A stretch of DNA of 64,000 nt. Origin: Vibrio ostreae (GTDB lineage Bacteria; Pseudomonadota; Gammaproteobacteria; Enterobacterales; Vibrionaceae). Within the stretch, counting starts at the first letter, position 1; the number at the start of each line of letters is the position of its first letter. The translations under genes and the position numbers were made by a program. The notes under the pieces were generated by a model. It was not told where the DNA came from and did no database searches. It saw only the letters and a list, made by a program, of their open reading frames with translations. The stretch spans positions 1,364,001 to 1,428,000 of the forward strand of contig NZ_CP076643.1 in assembly GCF_019226825.1 (NCBI RefSeq), given 5' to 3'. Shown in pieces: positions 36,046-45,306 of this stretch.

Positions 36046-37689
36046 ATGGTATCTGAACACAAAACCGCAAATGCGAACTTTGAATCTTTACTTCGCATAT
36101 TTACGGTGCCAGAAGGGCCGGACTCAACACTGACCCGCATCGAAGAAGAGCTCTCCCGCAATCTGAATCAGTTTTTGCGTGAACACATAGTGGCCGAAGA
36201 AAAGCCGCTCAAGCAGATCGAAAAAGATTTCTGTGATGCGCGTATTCCTGATGAACCTGTCTTTGTCTCAGACCATACCCAGCATCTGCTTGATACTCTG
36301 GTGGCGCAGTCAGTACACACCGCCTCACCCAGCTTTATCGGTCATATGACATCGGCACTGCCCTACTTCATGATGCCACTGTCCAAGATCATGATTGCCC
36401 TTAACCAGAATCTGGTCAAAATCGAAACCTCCAAAGCCTTTACCCCATTGGAACGGCAAGTGTTGGGCATGCTGCACCGCCTGATCTACGGTAACGATGA
36501 CAGCTTCTATCAACAGTGGATGCACAGTGCTGAGCACTCACTCGGCGCATTTTGCTCAGGGGGCACGATTGCCAACATTACCGCGTTATGGGTAGCCCGT
36601 AACAGTGCACTCAAAGCCGATGGTGATTTCCACGGCGTTGAAAAAGAAGGCCTGTTTAAGGCGATGCGTCACTACAATTATGACGGTCTGGCGATTCTGG
36701 TGTCTGAACGTGGTCACTATTCACTCAAGAAAGCGGCGGATGTACTCGGGATTGGCCAGGACGGCCTGGTTTTAGTCCGTACCGATGAGCACAACCGGAT
36801 CTGCCCGGACGATCTGCAGGCTAAAATCACCGAGTTAAAAGCGCGCAACATCAAACCGTTTGCCGTTGTCGGCGTCGCCGGCACCACTGAAACCGGTAAT
36901 ATTGATCCCCTGCAGGCGATTGCCCGCATCTGTCAGCAAGAGCAGTGCCATTTCCACGTTGACGCCGCCTGGGGTGGCGCCACTCTGATGTCGGGGAATT
37001 ACCGCCATCTTCTGGATGGAATTGAACTGGCTGACTCAGTGACCATTGATGCCCATAAGCAGCTTTATATCCCGATGGGAGCCGGCATGGTGCTGTTTAA
37101 AGATCCGCACGCGATGAACTCGATTGAACACCACGCGCAGTATATTTTGCGTAAAGGCTCCAAAGATCTCGGCAGTCACACCCTAGAAGGTTCGCGCTCT
37201 GGCATCGCGATGCTGGTGTATGCCAGTATGCACATCATCAGCCGTGCCGGTTATGAACTGCTGATTGATCAGAGCATTGCCAAAGCCCGCTATTTTGCTG
37301 ATCTGATTCGTGCACAAGCCGATTTTGAGCTGGTTTCACAACCTGAATTATGCCTGTTGACCTACCGCTATCTGCCGCAGCAGGTCAAGACAGCGATGCA
37401 CCAAGCAGACAGCTCGCAACGTGCGCAATTAAATGCACTATTGAATGAACTGACCAAGTTTATTCAGAAAAAACAACGTGAAACCGGCAAGTCCTTTGTT
37501 TCACGTACCCGTTTGAATCCGATTTGTTGGGATAAGCTTGATACCATCGTTTTTCGTGTCGTACTTGCTAATCCACTGACAACAAACGAAATTCTACACT
37601 CGGTCCTGGAAGAGCAAAGAGAAATTGCAACTCTGGCACCACTTCTGATGGGCAGAATTGAGCGTTTAACGCAACAAATTCTGGCATAA
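36046..37689 (+). CDS. panP: PLP-dependent aspartate 1-decarboxylase PanP
   Basis: A 547-residue group II PLP decarboxylase. The family elements are visible: FIGHMTSALPYFMMP, FCSGGTIANITALWVAR, HFHVDAAWGGATLM and the PLP lysine in TIDAHKQLYIPMGAGM. The N-terminal extension and length match PanP, found in vibrios as an alternative to PanD for making beta-alanine, and so pantothenate and coenzyme A, from aspartate. It could instead be read as a glutamate decarboxylase-like enzyme; the vibrio-typical length argues for PanP. It appears monocistronic with a large inverted repeat after it. Confidence 0.88.
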   Translation: MVSEHKTANANFESLLRIFTVPEGPDSTLTRIEEELSRNLNQFLREHIVAEEKPLKQIEKDFCDARIPDEPVFVSDHTQHLLDTLVAQSVHTASPSFIGHMTSALPYFMMPLSKIMIALNQNLVKIETSKAFTPLERQVLGMLHRLIYGNDDSFYQQWMHSAEHSLGAFCSGGTIANITALWVARNSALKADGDFHGVEKEGLFKAMRHYNYDGLAILVSERGHYSLKKAADVLGIGQDGLVLVRTDEHNRICPDDLQAKITELKARNIKPFAVVGVAGTTETGNIDPLQAIARICQQEQCHFHVDAAWGGATLMSGNYRHLLDGIELADSVTIDAHKQLYIPMGAGMVLFKDPHAMNSIEHHAQYILRKGSKDLGSHTLEGSRSGIAMLVYASMHIISRAGYELLIDQSIAKARYFADLIRAQADFELVSQPELCLLTYRYLPQQVKTAMHQADSSQRAQLNALLNELTKFIQKKQRETGKSFVSRTRLNPICWDKLDTIVFRVVLANPLTTNEILHSVLEEQREIATLAPLLMGRIERLTQQILA

Positions 37690-37701
37690 CCTGCTCGGAG
37701 A

Positions 37702-37744
37702 GAATTACAGCAAACTGAAAATTTCTTTCGTTTTGCTGTAATTC
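37702..37744 (+). terminator. Large inverted repeat after panP
   Basis: Thirteen-base arms GAATTACAGCAAA/TTTGCTGTAATTC (37702-37714 with 37732-37744) around a 17-base loop. It has no strong T tract, but its position suggests termination or 3' protection. Confidence 0.6.
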
Positions 37745-37994
37745 ACATATCAAGACGATGCGTCTCGTTCGTATTTTGGATAAGTTTCGCGCCTAAAGCT
37801 GTAGTTTTTATGAAATTTAGTTTGAGGCTTGTCATATTCTCATCATTTGATACGTCGTTTCATTTCTGGATTATCCCTGCTTAGGTTTATACTCATCCCA
37901 TGGCGTTGGTAAATGGGCTTTTGGAAACGATTATTTCCCTCCCCCTTAATGGTTACCTTACCAACGAGTTGTTCTCTACGCCCGCGTGAACACT
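37745..37994 (+). other. Upstream region of hexR
   Basis: About 250 bases without a gene. A TGTAGTTTTTATGAAA stretch (about 37799) resembles half of a HexR box (TGTARTWW...), so autoregulation is possible but weakly supported. Confidence 0.35.
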
Positions 37995-38849
37995 ATGAAT
38001 ACATTAGAAAAAATTCAAAAGAACCTGGAAAATTTTAGCAAGTCGGAACGTAAAGTAGCGGAAGTTATTATGGCTTCTCCGCAGACTGCCATTCATTCGA
38101 GCATAGCCACCCTTGCTAAGATGGCGGATGTCAGTGAGCCTACCGTTAACCGCTTCTGCCGTCGCCTGGACACCAAAGGCTTCCCCGATTTTAAATTGCA
38201 TCTGGCTCAGAGCCTGGCAAACGGTACCCCTTATGTGAACCGTAACGTCGAGGAAGATGATGGTCCGGATGCATACACTCATAAAATCTTCGAATCGACT
38301 ATGGCGTGTCTGGATGTGGCGAAAAACAGCCTGGATCCGATGCAGATTAACCGTGCCGTCGATTTGCTGACTCAGGCGAAACGTATCTCATTCTTTGGTC
38401 TTGGCGCCTCTTCTGCCGTGGCTCGTGATGCACAAAACAAGTTTATTCGCTTTAATATTCCGATTACCTGTTTTGAAGATGTGGTGATGCAACGTATGAG
38501 TTGTATTAACTGCACCGACAACGATGTGATCGTGCTGATTTCACACACTGGCCGGACCAAAAGCCTGGTTGAAGTGGCGAATCTGGGGCGTGAAAACGGC
38601 GCAACCGTGATTGCCATTACCGCCAAGGATTCACCATTAGACCGAGCCAGTTCGCTGTCTATCTGTCTCGATGTGCCGGAAGACACCGATGTGTATATGC
38701 CAATGGCAAGTCGCGTGGTGCAGATGACCGTTATCGATGTCCTGGCGACCGGGTTTACCCTGCGCCGCGGCTCTGGTTTCCGTGAAAACCTGAAACGAGT
38801 CAAAGAAGTGCTGAAAGATTCGCGCTACGACAAATTGTCCAGTATCTGA
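37995..38849 (+). CDS. hexR: RpiR-family central-carbon regulator HexR
   Basis: A 284-residue regulator with an N-terminal RpiR helix-turn-helix (LAKMADVSEPTVNRFCRRL) and a C-terminal SIS sugar-phosphate domain (RISFFGLGASSAVARDAQNK, IVLISHTGRTKSLVEVANL). The sequence follows HexR closely, including HLAQSLANGTPYVNRNV. HexR responds to KDPG and controls glycolysis and the Entner-Doudoroff pathway in gammaproteobacteria. I chose the ATG at 37995 (MNTLEKIQ), the family start, over a GTG three codons earlier. A strong terminator follows. Confidence 0.94.
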   Translation: MNTLEKIQKNLENFSKSERKVAEVIMASPQTAIHSSIATLAKMADVSEPTVNRFCRRLDTKGFPDFKLHLAQSLANGTPYVNRNVEEDDGPDAYTHKIFESTMACLDVAKNSLDPMQINRAVDLLTQAKRISFFGLGASSAVARDAQNKFIRFNIPITCFEDVVMQRMSCINCTDNDVIVLISHTGRTKSLVEVANLGRENGATVIAITAKDSPLDRASSLSICLDVPEDTDVYMPMASRVVQMTVIDVLATGFTLRRGSGFRENLKRVKEVLKDSRYDKLSSI

Positions 38850-38870
38850 TAACGCACTCGCCTACTGAAC

Positions 38871-38903
38871 AAAAAACGGATCACAATGTGATCCGTTTTT
38901 TTA
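38871..38903 (+). terminator. Rho-independent terminator after hexR
   Basis: A 14-base-pair stem AAAAAACGGATCAC/GTGATCCGTTTTTT (38871-38884 with 38888-38901) with a three-base loop and T tract. Confidence 0.93.
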
Positions 38904-39046
38904 TTGTCATTCAAATATTGTCGCAACGAGTTTTCACCAAAAATAATCCGGGCTGCTGTCATAAACTGCAACATGCGACCTCCCTTAGTTCACACACCTC
39001 ACCACAACGATGACACTTTGTACGGCTCTGGGCGCAAATCGCACTG

Positions 39047-39083
39047 ATAGCTTTTACCTATTAAAAGAACAGGTAATTGTCGC
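39047..39083 (+). promoter_or_regulatory. OxyR-type binding site upstream of grxA
   Basis: The pattern ATAG-n-T-nnn-A-n-CTAT is matched exactly at 39047-39061. With the seven-base spacing expected for an OxyR tetramer, a weaker copy starting ACAG-g-T continues to 39083. It overlaps the likely -35 region; TATGTT follows as a -10 candidate. E. coli grxA is OxyR-activated. Confidence 0.75.
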
Positions 39084-39140
39084 TTTATTTTCTATGTTGG
39101 ATCGGGCATAGTGACGTCAATCGAAACAAAGGAGAAAGCT

Positions 39141-39404
39141 ATGTTCGTAGTGATTTTTGGTCGCCCTGGTTGCCCATATTGTGTTCGTGCGAAAGAGCAC
39201 GCTGATACGCTGAAAGAGAAACGTGACGACTTCAACTACCGTTATGTTGATATCCACGCTGAAGGCATCACCAAAGCTGATCTGGAAAAAACCGTTGGTA
39301 AACCAGTAGAGACTGTGCCACAGATCTTCATCGACCAAGAGCACATCGGTGGTTGCACTGAGTTTGAAGCTTACGCAAAAGAAAACCTGGGTCTGTTCGA
39401 CTAA
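39141..39404 (+). CDS. grxA: Glutaredoxin 1, GrxA
   Basis: An 87-residue glutaredoxin that reduces disulfides with glutathione, including those of ribonucleotide reductase and OxyR. It has the redox motif CPYC (in FGRPGCPYCVRA), the cis-proline segment TVPQIFID and the glutathione-binding GGCTEFEAY. I chose the ATG at 39141 behind AAAGGAG; the longer frame from 39111 lacks support. It is monocistronic. The OxyR-type site upstream fits peroxide induction. Confidence 0.95.
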   Translation: MFVVIFGRPGCPYCVRAKEHADTLKEKRDDFNYRYVDIHAEGITKADLEKTVGKPVETVPQIFIDQEHIGGCTEFEAYAKENLGLFD

Positions 39405-39440
39405 TTGGTCGATGATGTGACGACAGTACTAATACATGAG

Positions 39441-39470
39441 AGCCCGCTGCACTGCCAGCGGGCTTTTTTC
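39441..39470 (+). terminator. Rho-independent terminator after grxA
   Basis: Nine-base-pair stem AGCCCGCTG/CAGCGGGCT (39441-39449 with 39456-39464), six-base loop, run of six T. Confidence 0.92.
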
Positions 39471-39591
39471 ATAAATAGTTATTTCATAGAACTGTAAAAC
39501 CTTAAAATTTTCACTTAATTTTTTAATTAATTACGCTACAATCCGCATAATTTAACTACACCCCTCTTCCGCGCTTGAATTGAGCTAAATT

Positions 39592-41275
39592 GTGAACATC
39601 GACGTCGTACTTTTGCTAGACCAAAACCCTATTCTTCTCATCTTTGTTGTTCTGGCCATAGGCCTTGCTTTTGGCAAAATCCGCTTTGGCAGCCTGCAGT
39701 TAGGTAACTCTATCGGTGTATTGATCACGTCGTTGATCATGGGACACCTCGGTTTCTCCTTCAATGCAGAAGCCCTTACCATTGGCTTTATGCTGTTTAT
39801 CTACTGCGTCGGTATTGAAGCTGGCCCCAACTTTTTCAGTATTTTCTTTCGTGACGGCAAACATTACCTCATTTTAAGTCTGGTTGTGCTTATTACGGCG
39901 ACCGTGCTGACCTACCTGGCCAATCATTACCTGAATCTCGATTTAGGCCTGGCAGCCGGTATGATGGCCGGAGCCCTGACTTCCACTCCGGTGCTGGTTG
40001 GCGCGCAGGATGCTCTGAACTCGGGTTTGTCGTCCGTGCCGCGTAACCTGGATATTTCTCTGGTGCTGGAAAATGTCTCGGTCGGCTATGCGATGGCGTA
40101 TCTGATCGGTCTTATCAGCATGATTATGTTCGCAAAACTGCTGCCTAACCTGCAAAAGCAGAACCTGTCTGATTCTGCCCAGCAGATCGCTCAGGAGCGC
40201 GGCCTGGGGGGCAGCGGACAACGTAAAGTATACCTGCCGATCATTCGTGCCTACCGCGTCGGGCCGGAACTGGTGCAATGGGTCGACGGACGTAATCTGC
40301 GCGAACTGGGCATTTATCGTCAGACCGGTTGTTACATCGAGCGTATCCGACGTAACGGCATTCTCGCCCACCCTGATGGTGATGCGATTTTGCAGGAAGG
40401 CGACGAAATTGCCCTGGTGGGTTTCCCCGGACAGTCACGCCAGACTGGAACCCAGTTTTCGTAACGGCAAAGAGGTGTTCGACCGTAACCTGCTTGACCT
40501 GCGTGTGGTAGAAGAAGAAATCGTTGTCAAAAGCGATACCATTGCCAGCAAGCGCCTGTCTGATCTGAACCTGTCTGAGGATGGCTGTTTCCTTAACCGC
40601 GTAGTACGGGCTCAAATCGAAATGCCGATGGACCTGGATATCGTGCTGGCCAAAGGCGATGTTCTGCAGGTCAGTGGTGAACGCAGCCGCGTTAAAGGCC
40701 TGGCAGACAAAATCGGTTTTATCTCGATTCACAGTCAGATGGCGGACCTGCTGGCATTCTGCAGCTTCTTTATTCTGGGTATTCTGTTTGGTCTGGTCAC
40801 CATGACCTTCGGCCAGGTCTCGTTCAGCCTGGGTAACGCGGTCGGTCTTCTGCTGGCCGGAATCACGCTGGGCTTTTTACGTGCCAATCACCCGACCTTT
40901 GGCTACGTACCGCAAGGTGCACTGAATATGGTCAAAGATTTAGGTCTGATGATCTTTATGGTCGGTATTGGCCTGAGCGCCGGCGGGCGCATGTTTGAAC
41001 ACTTATCCGAAGTCGGCCCGCAGGTGATCGGCCTGGCCTTTGTGGTCAGTGTGCTGCCGGTTGTCTTCGCTTATCTGGTAGGCGCACACATTCTGAAAAT
41101 GAACCGTGCGCTGCTGTTTGGCGCTATCATTGGCGCACGTACCTGTGCACCGGCGATGGACATTGTCAATGATTACGCCAAATCCACCATTCCGGCGCTG
41201 GGCTATGCGGGTACTTATGCGATTGCCAATATTCTGATGACGCTGGCGGGTACTCTGCTCATTCTGCTTAGTTAA
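39592..41275 (+). pseudogene. AspT/YidE-type transporter, frameshifted by one inserted C
   Basis: Two overlapping frames together make one 560-residue membrane protein: membrane helices, two central RCK_C/TrkA_C regulatory segments ([21 protein letters not shown] and a later copy), then helices to LILLS. The family is the aspartate:alanine exchanger type (putative transport protein YidE/AspT). The frame breaks in a four-C run (40425-40428). With three C the reading continues as [20 protein letters not shown], as the family requires. The total length, 1684 bases, is one more than a multiple of three. Both halves are otherwise intact, so sequencing error is as likely as real inactivation. The start is a GTG. 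Confidence 0.88.
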
Positions 41276-41298
41276 CGGATTTAACTCAGAAAACGACA

Positions 41299-41328
41299 AG
41301 CGTCGCCATCGAGCGGCGCTTTTTTTAT
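41299..41328 (+). terminator. Terminator after the AspT/YidE-type transporter gene
   Basis: Stem AGCGTCGC/GCGGCGCT (41299-41306 with 41313-41320, one G-T pair), six-base loop, then an eight-T run. Confidence 0.85.
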
Positions 41329-41370
41329 ACCTTTCTAAATCGTTAAATCGCAGTAGCCGTAAATCGCAGA

Positions 41371-41403
41371 GACAAAAAAGGCGCTGAATCAATCAGCGCC
41401 TTT
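41371..41403 (-). terminator. Rho-independent terminator of fabV
   Basis: An 11-base-pair stem AAAGGCGCTGA/TCAGCGCCTTT (41377-41387 with 41393-41403). On the minus strand it is followed by a T run. Confidence 0.88.
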
Positions 41404-41443
41404 GGCATTAGCTTTCTGGTTATCGATGTATCAAACCATACAA

Positions 41444-42646
41444 TTAGATATCGATAACGTCGAATTCAACCTGTGGGTTTACGTCAGCATCGTAATCAAC
41501 GCCTTCGATACCGAAACCGAACAGTTGCAGGAACTCTTCTTTATATGCTTCGTAATCGGTCAGCTCTTTCAGATTCTCTGTCGTAATCTGTGGCCACAAA
41601 TCACGACAGTGTTGCTGAACGTCTTCACGCAGTTCCCAGTCATCCAGGCGCAGACGGTTCTTGTCGTCTGTTTCTGGTTTGCTGGCGTCGTCTTTGTACA
41701 GACGCTGGCTGAACATGCGGTAGATCTGCTCCATACAACCTTCATGGATGCCTTCTTCACGCATTTTCTTGAATACCATCGCGATGTACAGTGGCATCAC
41801 AGGAATTGCCGAACTTGCCTGAGTCACAACTGACTTAAGCACTGCCACGTTTGCCGTGCCGCCTTTCGCTGCCAGTTTATCGTTCAGAGCGGCTGATGCA
41901 CGGTCCAGGTCCATTTTGGCACGGCCCAGAGCGCCGTCCCAGTAGATTGGCCAAGTCAGTTCAGTACCGATGTAGCTGTAAGCAACGGTTTTGCAACCTT
42001 CTGCCAGTACGCCAGCGTCATCCAGGGCCTGCATCCACAGTTCCCAGTCCTGACCACCCATTACCGTGATGGTGTCTTCGATTTCCTGCTCTGTCGCCGG
42101 CTCTACACTTGCTTCGATGATGACATCTTTGTTGGTGTCAACCGCAGTAGAAGTGTAAGTTTCGCCGATAGGTTTCAGTGCTGAACGTACCAGCTCGCCA
42201 GTTTCAGGCAGCTTACGTACTGGCGATGCCAGTGAGTAGACGACCAGGTCAATCTGACCCAGATCTTCTTTAATCAGTTCGATCGCTTTCTGTTTAGCTT
42301 CGTTCGAGAACGCATCGCCGTTCAGGCTTTTTGCATACAGACCTTCTTCATGCGCCAGCTTATCGAAAGCTGCTGCATTGTAGAAACCTGCTGTGCCTGG
42401 CTTCTTCTCAGTACCTGGTTTTTCAAAAAACACACCGATGGTGGCTGCACCGCCGCCAAATGCCGCAGCGATACGTGAAGACAAACCATAACCACTTGAA
42501 GAGCCGACAACAAGCACACGCTTAGGCGCGTTCTTGATTGGACCTTGTGCTTTAGTGTAAGCAATTTGTTCTTTTACATTAGCTTCACAACCCACTGGGT
42601 GCGTTGTTGTACAGATAAATCCGCGAATTTTAGGTTTGATGATCAT
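41444..42646 (-). CDS. fabV: Trans-2-enoyl-ACP reductase FabV
   Basis: A 400-residue NADH-dependent enoyl reductase that completes each round of fatty-acid elongation and is insensitive to triclosan. The FabV hallmarks are present: an opening [20 protein letters not shown], the nucleotide-binding [17 protein letters not shown], and the catalytic Y-x8-K ([10 protein letters not shown]). FabV was first described in V. cholerae and this protein is very similar. I chose the ATG at 42646 behind AAGGAAG; two codons upstream there is only a TTG. The neighbouring fadE and psrA-like genes give a fatty-acid context. Confidence 0.97.
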   Translation of the reverse strand: MIIKPKIRGFICTTTHPVGCEANVKEQIAYTKAQGPIKNAPKRVLVVGSSSGYGLSSRIAAAFGGGAATIGVFFEKPGTEKKPGTAGFYNAAAFDKLAHEEGLYAKSLNGDAFSNEAKQKAIELIKEDLGQIDLVVYSLASPVRKLPETGELVRSALKPIGETYTSTAVDTNKDVIIEASVEPATEQEIEDTITVMGGQDWELWMQALDDAGVLAEGCKTVAYSYIGTELTWPIYWDGALGRAKMDLDRASAALNDKLAAKGGTANVAVLKSVVTQASSAIPVMPLYIAMVFKKMREEGIHEGCMEQIYRMFSQRLYKDDASKPETDDKNRLRLDDWELREDVQQHCRDLWPQITTENLKELTDYEAYKEEFLQLFGFGIEGVDYDADVNPQVEFDVIDI

Positions 42647-42835
42647 ATTCAACTTCCTTCAAAAATCTCCGCTAGGATAAAAGTTTCGCCCGCAGATCGC
42701 ATCCTATTTCTGTCAAAATGGCGGTATTTTATAAGTGGTTGGATCACTGTGTGGCGTTTTTTAACCCACGCACCCCGTAATTTGACCATGATAGATGGTC
42801 AGCCAAGCGTGAATCCGGGTTAACCTGCCAGAAAA

Positions 42836-42860
42836 AGAAGGCTTCCTGTCAGAAGCCTTA
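42836..42860 (-). terminator. Terminator of fadE
   Basis: Stem AAGGCTTC/GAAGCCTT (42838-42845 with 42852-42859). On the minus strand it is followed by TTCTTTTT. Confidence 0.75.
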
Positions 42861-42885
42861 CTGTTGATTATCCCGCTGAGCAATC

Positions 42886-45168
42886 TCAGGCCACGTGATT
42901 AAGCTTAAGCTTACCACTGGTGTGGGTCAAAACCTCGGACAGGTCATGACTGAAGTGATCGACCTGAATGGCTTGATAACGCAGTTTATCGGCAGCGACA
43001 ATCGCATCCACTTCATCCTGACTCAGCACGCCCGCGTCAAGGGCCTGCTGCAATCGTTCAGTGAGCGGGCCTTTGCGGGCCACTTTGCCCTCTTTCACGC
43101 CCTTGTTGAGCTTACGTTCCAGCCCCTGCACGCCATAGAGCTGCAAAAATGCCCGTTCCATCAAACCAACGCTGTCATCAGGATCTGCTCCGATATAACA
43201 CAAATGGGTCAGACGATCGCGATGCGCTCCCGGCGTCATCAGGCTCTGCGCGATTTGAGTCGTCAACTCATCACCCGGTGGCTGGAAGTGATTACCGAGC
43301 GGGAACAGCAGCCCCTTCATCACCCGACCAACCGACTTGATTGGATAATTACGGTAAGCATCATTGAGTGACTTCGCCGCATGGTGCAAACAGTATTGCA
43401 TCGCAAAATGGACATAGTTCAGATCCGCCTGCTGCCGTCCTTCATCTTCATAACGTTTCAGTACCGCCGATGCCATATACAAGTAACTCAGGCCATCGCC
43501 CAAACGGGCCGAAATCATCTCTTTGCGTTTCAGTTCACCGCCCAGGGTCAGCATGGCAAAATCAGCACTAACGGCCAGAGCCCGGCTCAGGCGTGTCATG
43601 TGACGGTAATAGTGCTTGGTTTCGCCACTCATATCGGCACGGATGAAACGTGAGCCGGTCAAAGCGGCGCCCAGCGCCCCAAAGGTGTTTCTGGCCGCAT
43701 GGCCAATATGTTTAAACAGCAGCTTATCGAACTCTTTCGCTCCCTGCTCCTGATCAGGATTGGCAGCGGCAGCCATCTCTTGCAGCACATACGGGTGGCA
43801 ACGCGTCGCACCCTGACCGAAAATCATTAGGTTGCGGGTCAGGATATTGGCCCCTTCCACAGTAATTGCAACCGGTATGCCCAGGTAGTGCGTCGCGAGA
43901 TAGTTCATCGGGCCGTCCTGAATCGCGCGGCCGGCATGGATGTCCATCGCATCGTTCAGAATGCTGCGGCCAATCTCAGTCATATGATACTTGGCAATCG
44001 CGGTCACGATGCCGGGCTTTTCTTTCATGTCCAGCGACGTGGTCGTCAAAGTACGGGTGGCTTCCAGCAGGTAAGTCAGGCCGCCGATACGCCCCAGCGC
44101 CTCTTCAACCCCTTCAAACTTACCGATCGGCATGCCAAACTGCTTACGCACATAAGCATAAGCACCGGTAGTGCGCGAAGTCAGGTGACCAATCGCGGTG
44201 CCCAGCGCCGGCAGTGAAATACCGCGCCCGGCCGATAAACATTCCACCAGCATACGCCAGCCTTTACCGGCGTAGTCAACTCCACCAATCAACCACTCCA
44301 TCGGAATAAACACATCCTGACCACGCGTCGGGCCGTTCATAAACGCCAAGCCAATCGGGTCGTGACGTTCGCCAATTTCGACCCCGTCATGATCCGCAGG
44401 AATCAACGCACAGGTAATGCCAATATCTTGTTTATCACCCAGCAGGTTGTCCGGGTCGTACATCTTAAATGCCAGCCCCAGCACAGTTGCCACTGGTGCC
44501 AACGTGATGTAACGCTTATTCCAGTTAAGACGCACACCCAGTACCTCTTTACCTTCATGCTTGCCGTAACACACGATGCCCTGGTCGGGAATACCGCCTG
44601 CGTCTGAGCCTGCTTCCGGCCCGGTCAGTGCAAAGCAGGGAATATCAGTACCGTCTGCCAGGCGCGGTAACCAGTAATCTTTTTGCTCCTGAGTACCATA
44701 GTGCGACAGCAGCTCACCCGGGCCGAGTGAGTTCGGCACCATCACAGTCACCGCGGTACTGATACTTCTGGTGGCGATACGCGACACTATGGTCGAGTTA
44801 GCCAATGCAGAAAACTGACGACCACCGAATTTCTTGGCAATAATCAGTGAGAAGAAGCGCTCTTTACGCAGATACTGCCATACCTCCGGCGGTAAATCGC
44901 GGTCCTGTTTGATGATTTTATGGTCATCAAGCATAGCAAGCAGTGTTTCGAGTTCATTGTCCATGAACGACTGCTCTTCTTCACTCAGGGTTGGCTTGGG
45001 ATAATGGTGCAGCTTTTTGAAATCTGGTTTACCAGAAAACAATTCCCCGTCCCACCAGACACTACCGGCTTCCATCGCCTCTTTCTCTGTTTCAGAGAGC
45101 GGTGGCAGCACTTGCCTGAACAGTTTGAATGCGGGGTCGCTTATCCATTTTCTTCGTAGAGAGCACAT
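42886..45168 (-). CDS. fadE: Acyl-CoA dehydrogenase FadE
   Basis: A 760-residue FAD-dependent acyl-CoA dehydrogenase that begins each beta-oxidation round. The core acyl-CoA dehydrogenase is at about 75-480 (FALTGPEAGSDAGG, GITCALIPADHDGVEIGERH, IGRSILNDAMDIHAGRAI, VEGANILTRNLMIFGQGA), followed by the FadE-specific C-terminal region (DUF1974). It is a little shorter than E. coli FadE (814) because the N-terminal membrane-anchor region is reduced. AAAGGA precedes the ATG. Its upstream region holds an array of AAAC/GTTT half-sites and a FadR-like half-site, next to the psrA-like regulator gene. Confidence 0.96.
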   Translation of the reverse strand: MCSLRRKWISDPAFKLFRQVLPPLSETEKEAMEAGSVWWDGELFSGKPDFKKLHHYPKPTLSEEEQSFMDNELETLLAMLDDHKIIKQDRDLPPEVWQYLRKERFFSLIIAKKFGGRQFSALANSTIVSRIATRSISTAVTVMVPNSLGPGELLSHYGTQEQKDYWLPRLADGTDIPCFALTGPEAGSDAGGIPDQGIVCYGKHEGKEVLGVRLNWNKRYITLAPVATVLGLAFKMYDPDNLLGDKQDIGITCALIPADHDGVEIGERHDPIGLAFMNGPTRGQDVFIPMEWLIGGVDYAGKGWRMLVECLSAGRGISLPALGTAIGHLTSRTTGAYAYVRKQFGMPIGKFEGVEEALGRIGGLTYLLEATRTLTTTSLDMKEKPGIVTAIAKYHMTEIGRSILNDAMDIHAGRAIQDGPMNYLATHYLGIPVAITVEGANILTRNLMIFGQGATRCHPYVLQEMAAAANPDQEQGAKEFDKLLFKHIGHAARNTFGALGAALTGSRFIRADMSGETKHYYRHMTRLSRALAVSADFAMLTLGGELKRKEMISARLGDGLSYLYMASAVLKRYEDEGRQQADLNYVHFAMQYCLHHAAKSLNDAYRNYPIKSVGRVMKGLLFPLGNHFQPPGDELTTQIAQSLMTPGAHRDRLTHLCYIGADPDDSVGLMERAFLQLYGVQGLERKLNKGVKEGKVARKGPLTERLQQALDAGVLSQDEVDAIVAADKLRYQAIQVDHFSHDLSEVLTHTSGKLKLNHVA

Positions 45169-45187
45169 AGTTCAGATCCTTTTGTTC

Positions 45188-45239
45188 ACTGGTCTTTTAA
45201 ACTGATTGTGTTTACTTAATACGTAAACTTATTATGTTT
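45188..45239 (-). promoter_or_regulatory. Array of operator half-sites between fadE and the TetR gene
   Basis: ACTGGTC (45188-45194) is an exact half of the FadR operator. Then follow AAAC (45199-45202), GTTTAC (45210-45215), GTAAAC (45223-45228) and GTTT (45236-45239), each separated by seven bases. GTTTAC-N7-GTAAAC is a perfect inverted repeat. The array is in the fadE promoter region. Confidence 0.6.
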
Positions 45240-45306
45240 TGCTTTGTGTTAGGCTGAGGTTCTCCGACCTTTAACCTTCGGTTAGTTTGTCTCGGACAAG
45301 TCACCC

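Noticed and set aside
37702..37744. A HexR operator in the inverted repeat after panP
   Set aside because: The half-sites AATTACA and TGTAATT are in the opposite order to the HexR palindrome, so I treat it as a hairpin.
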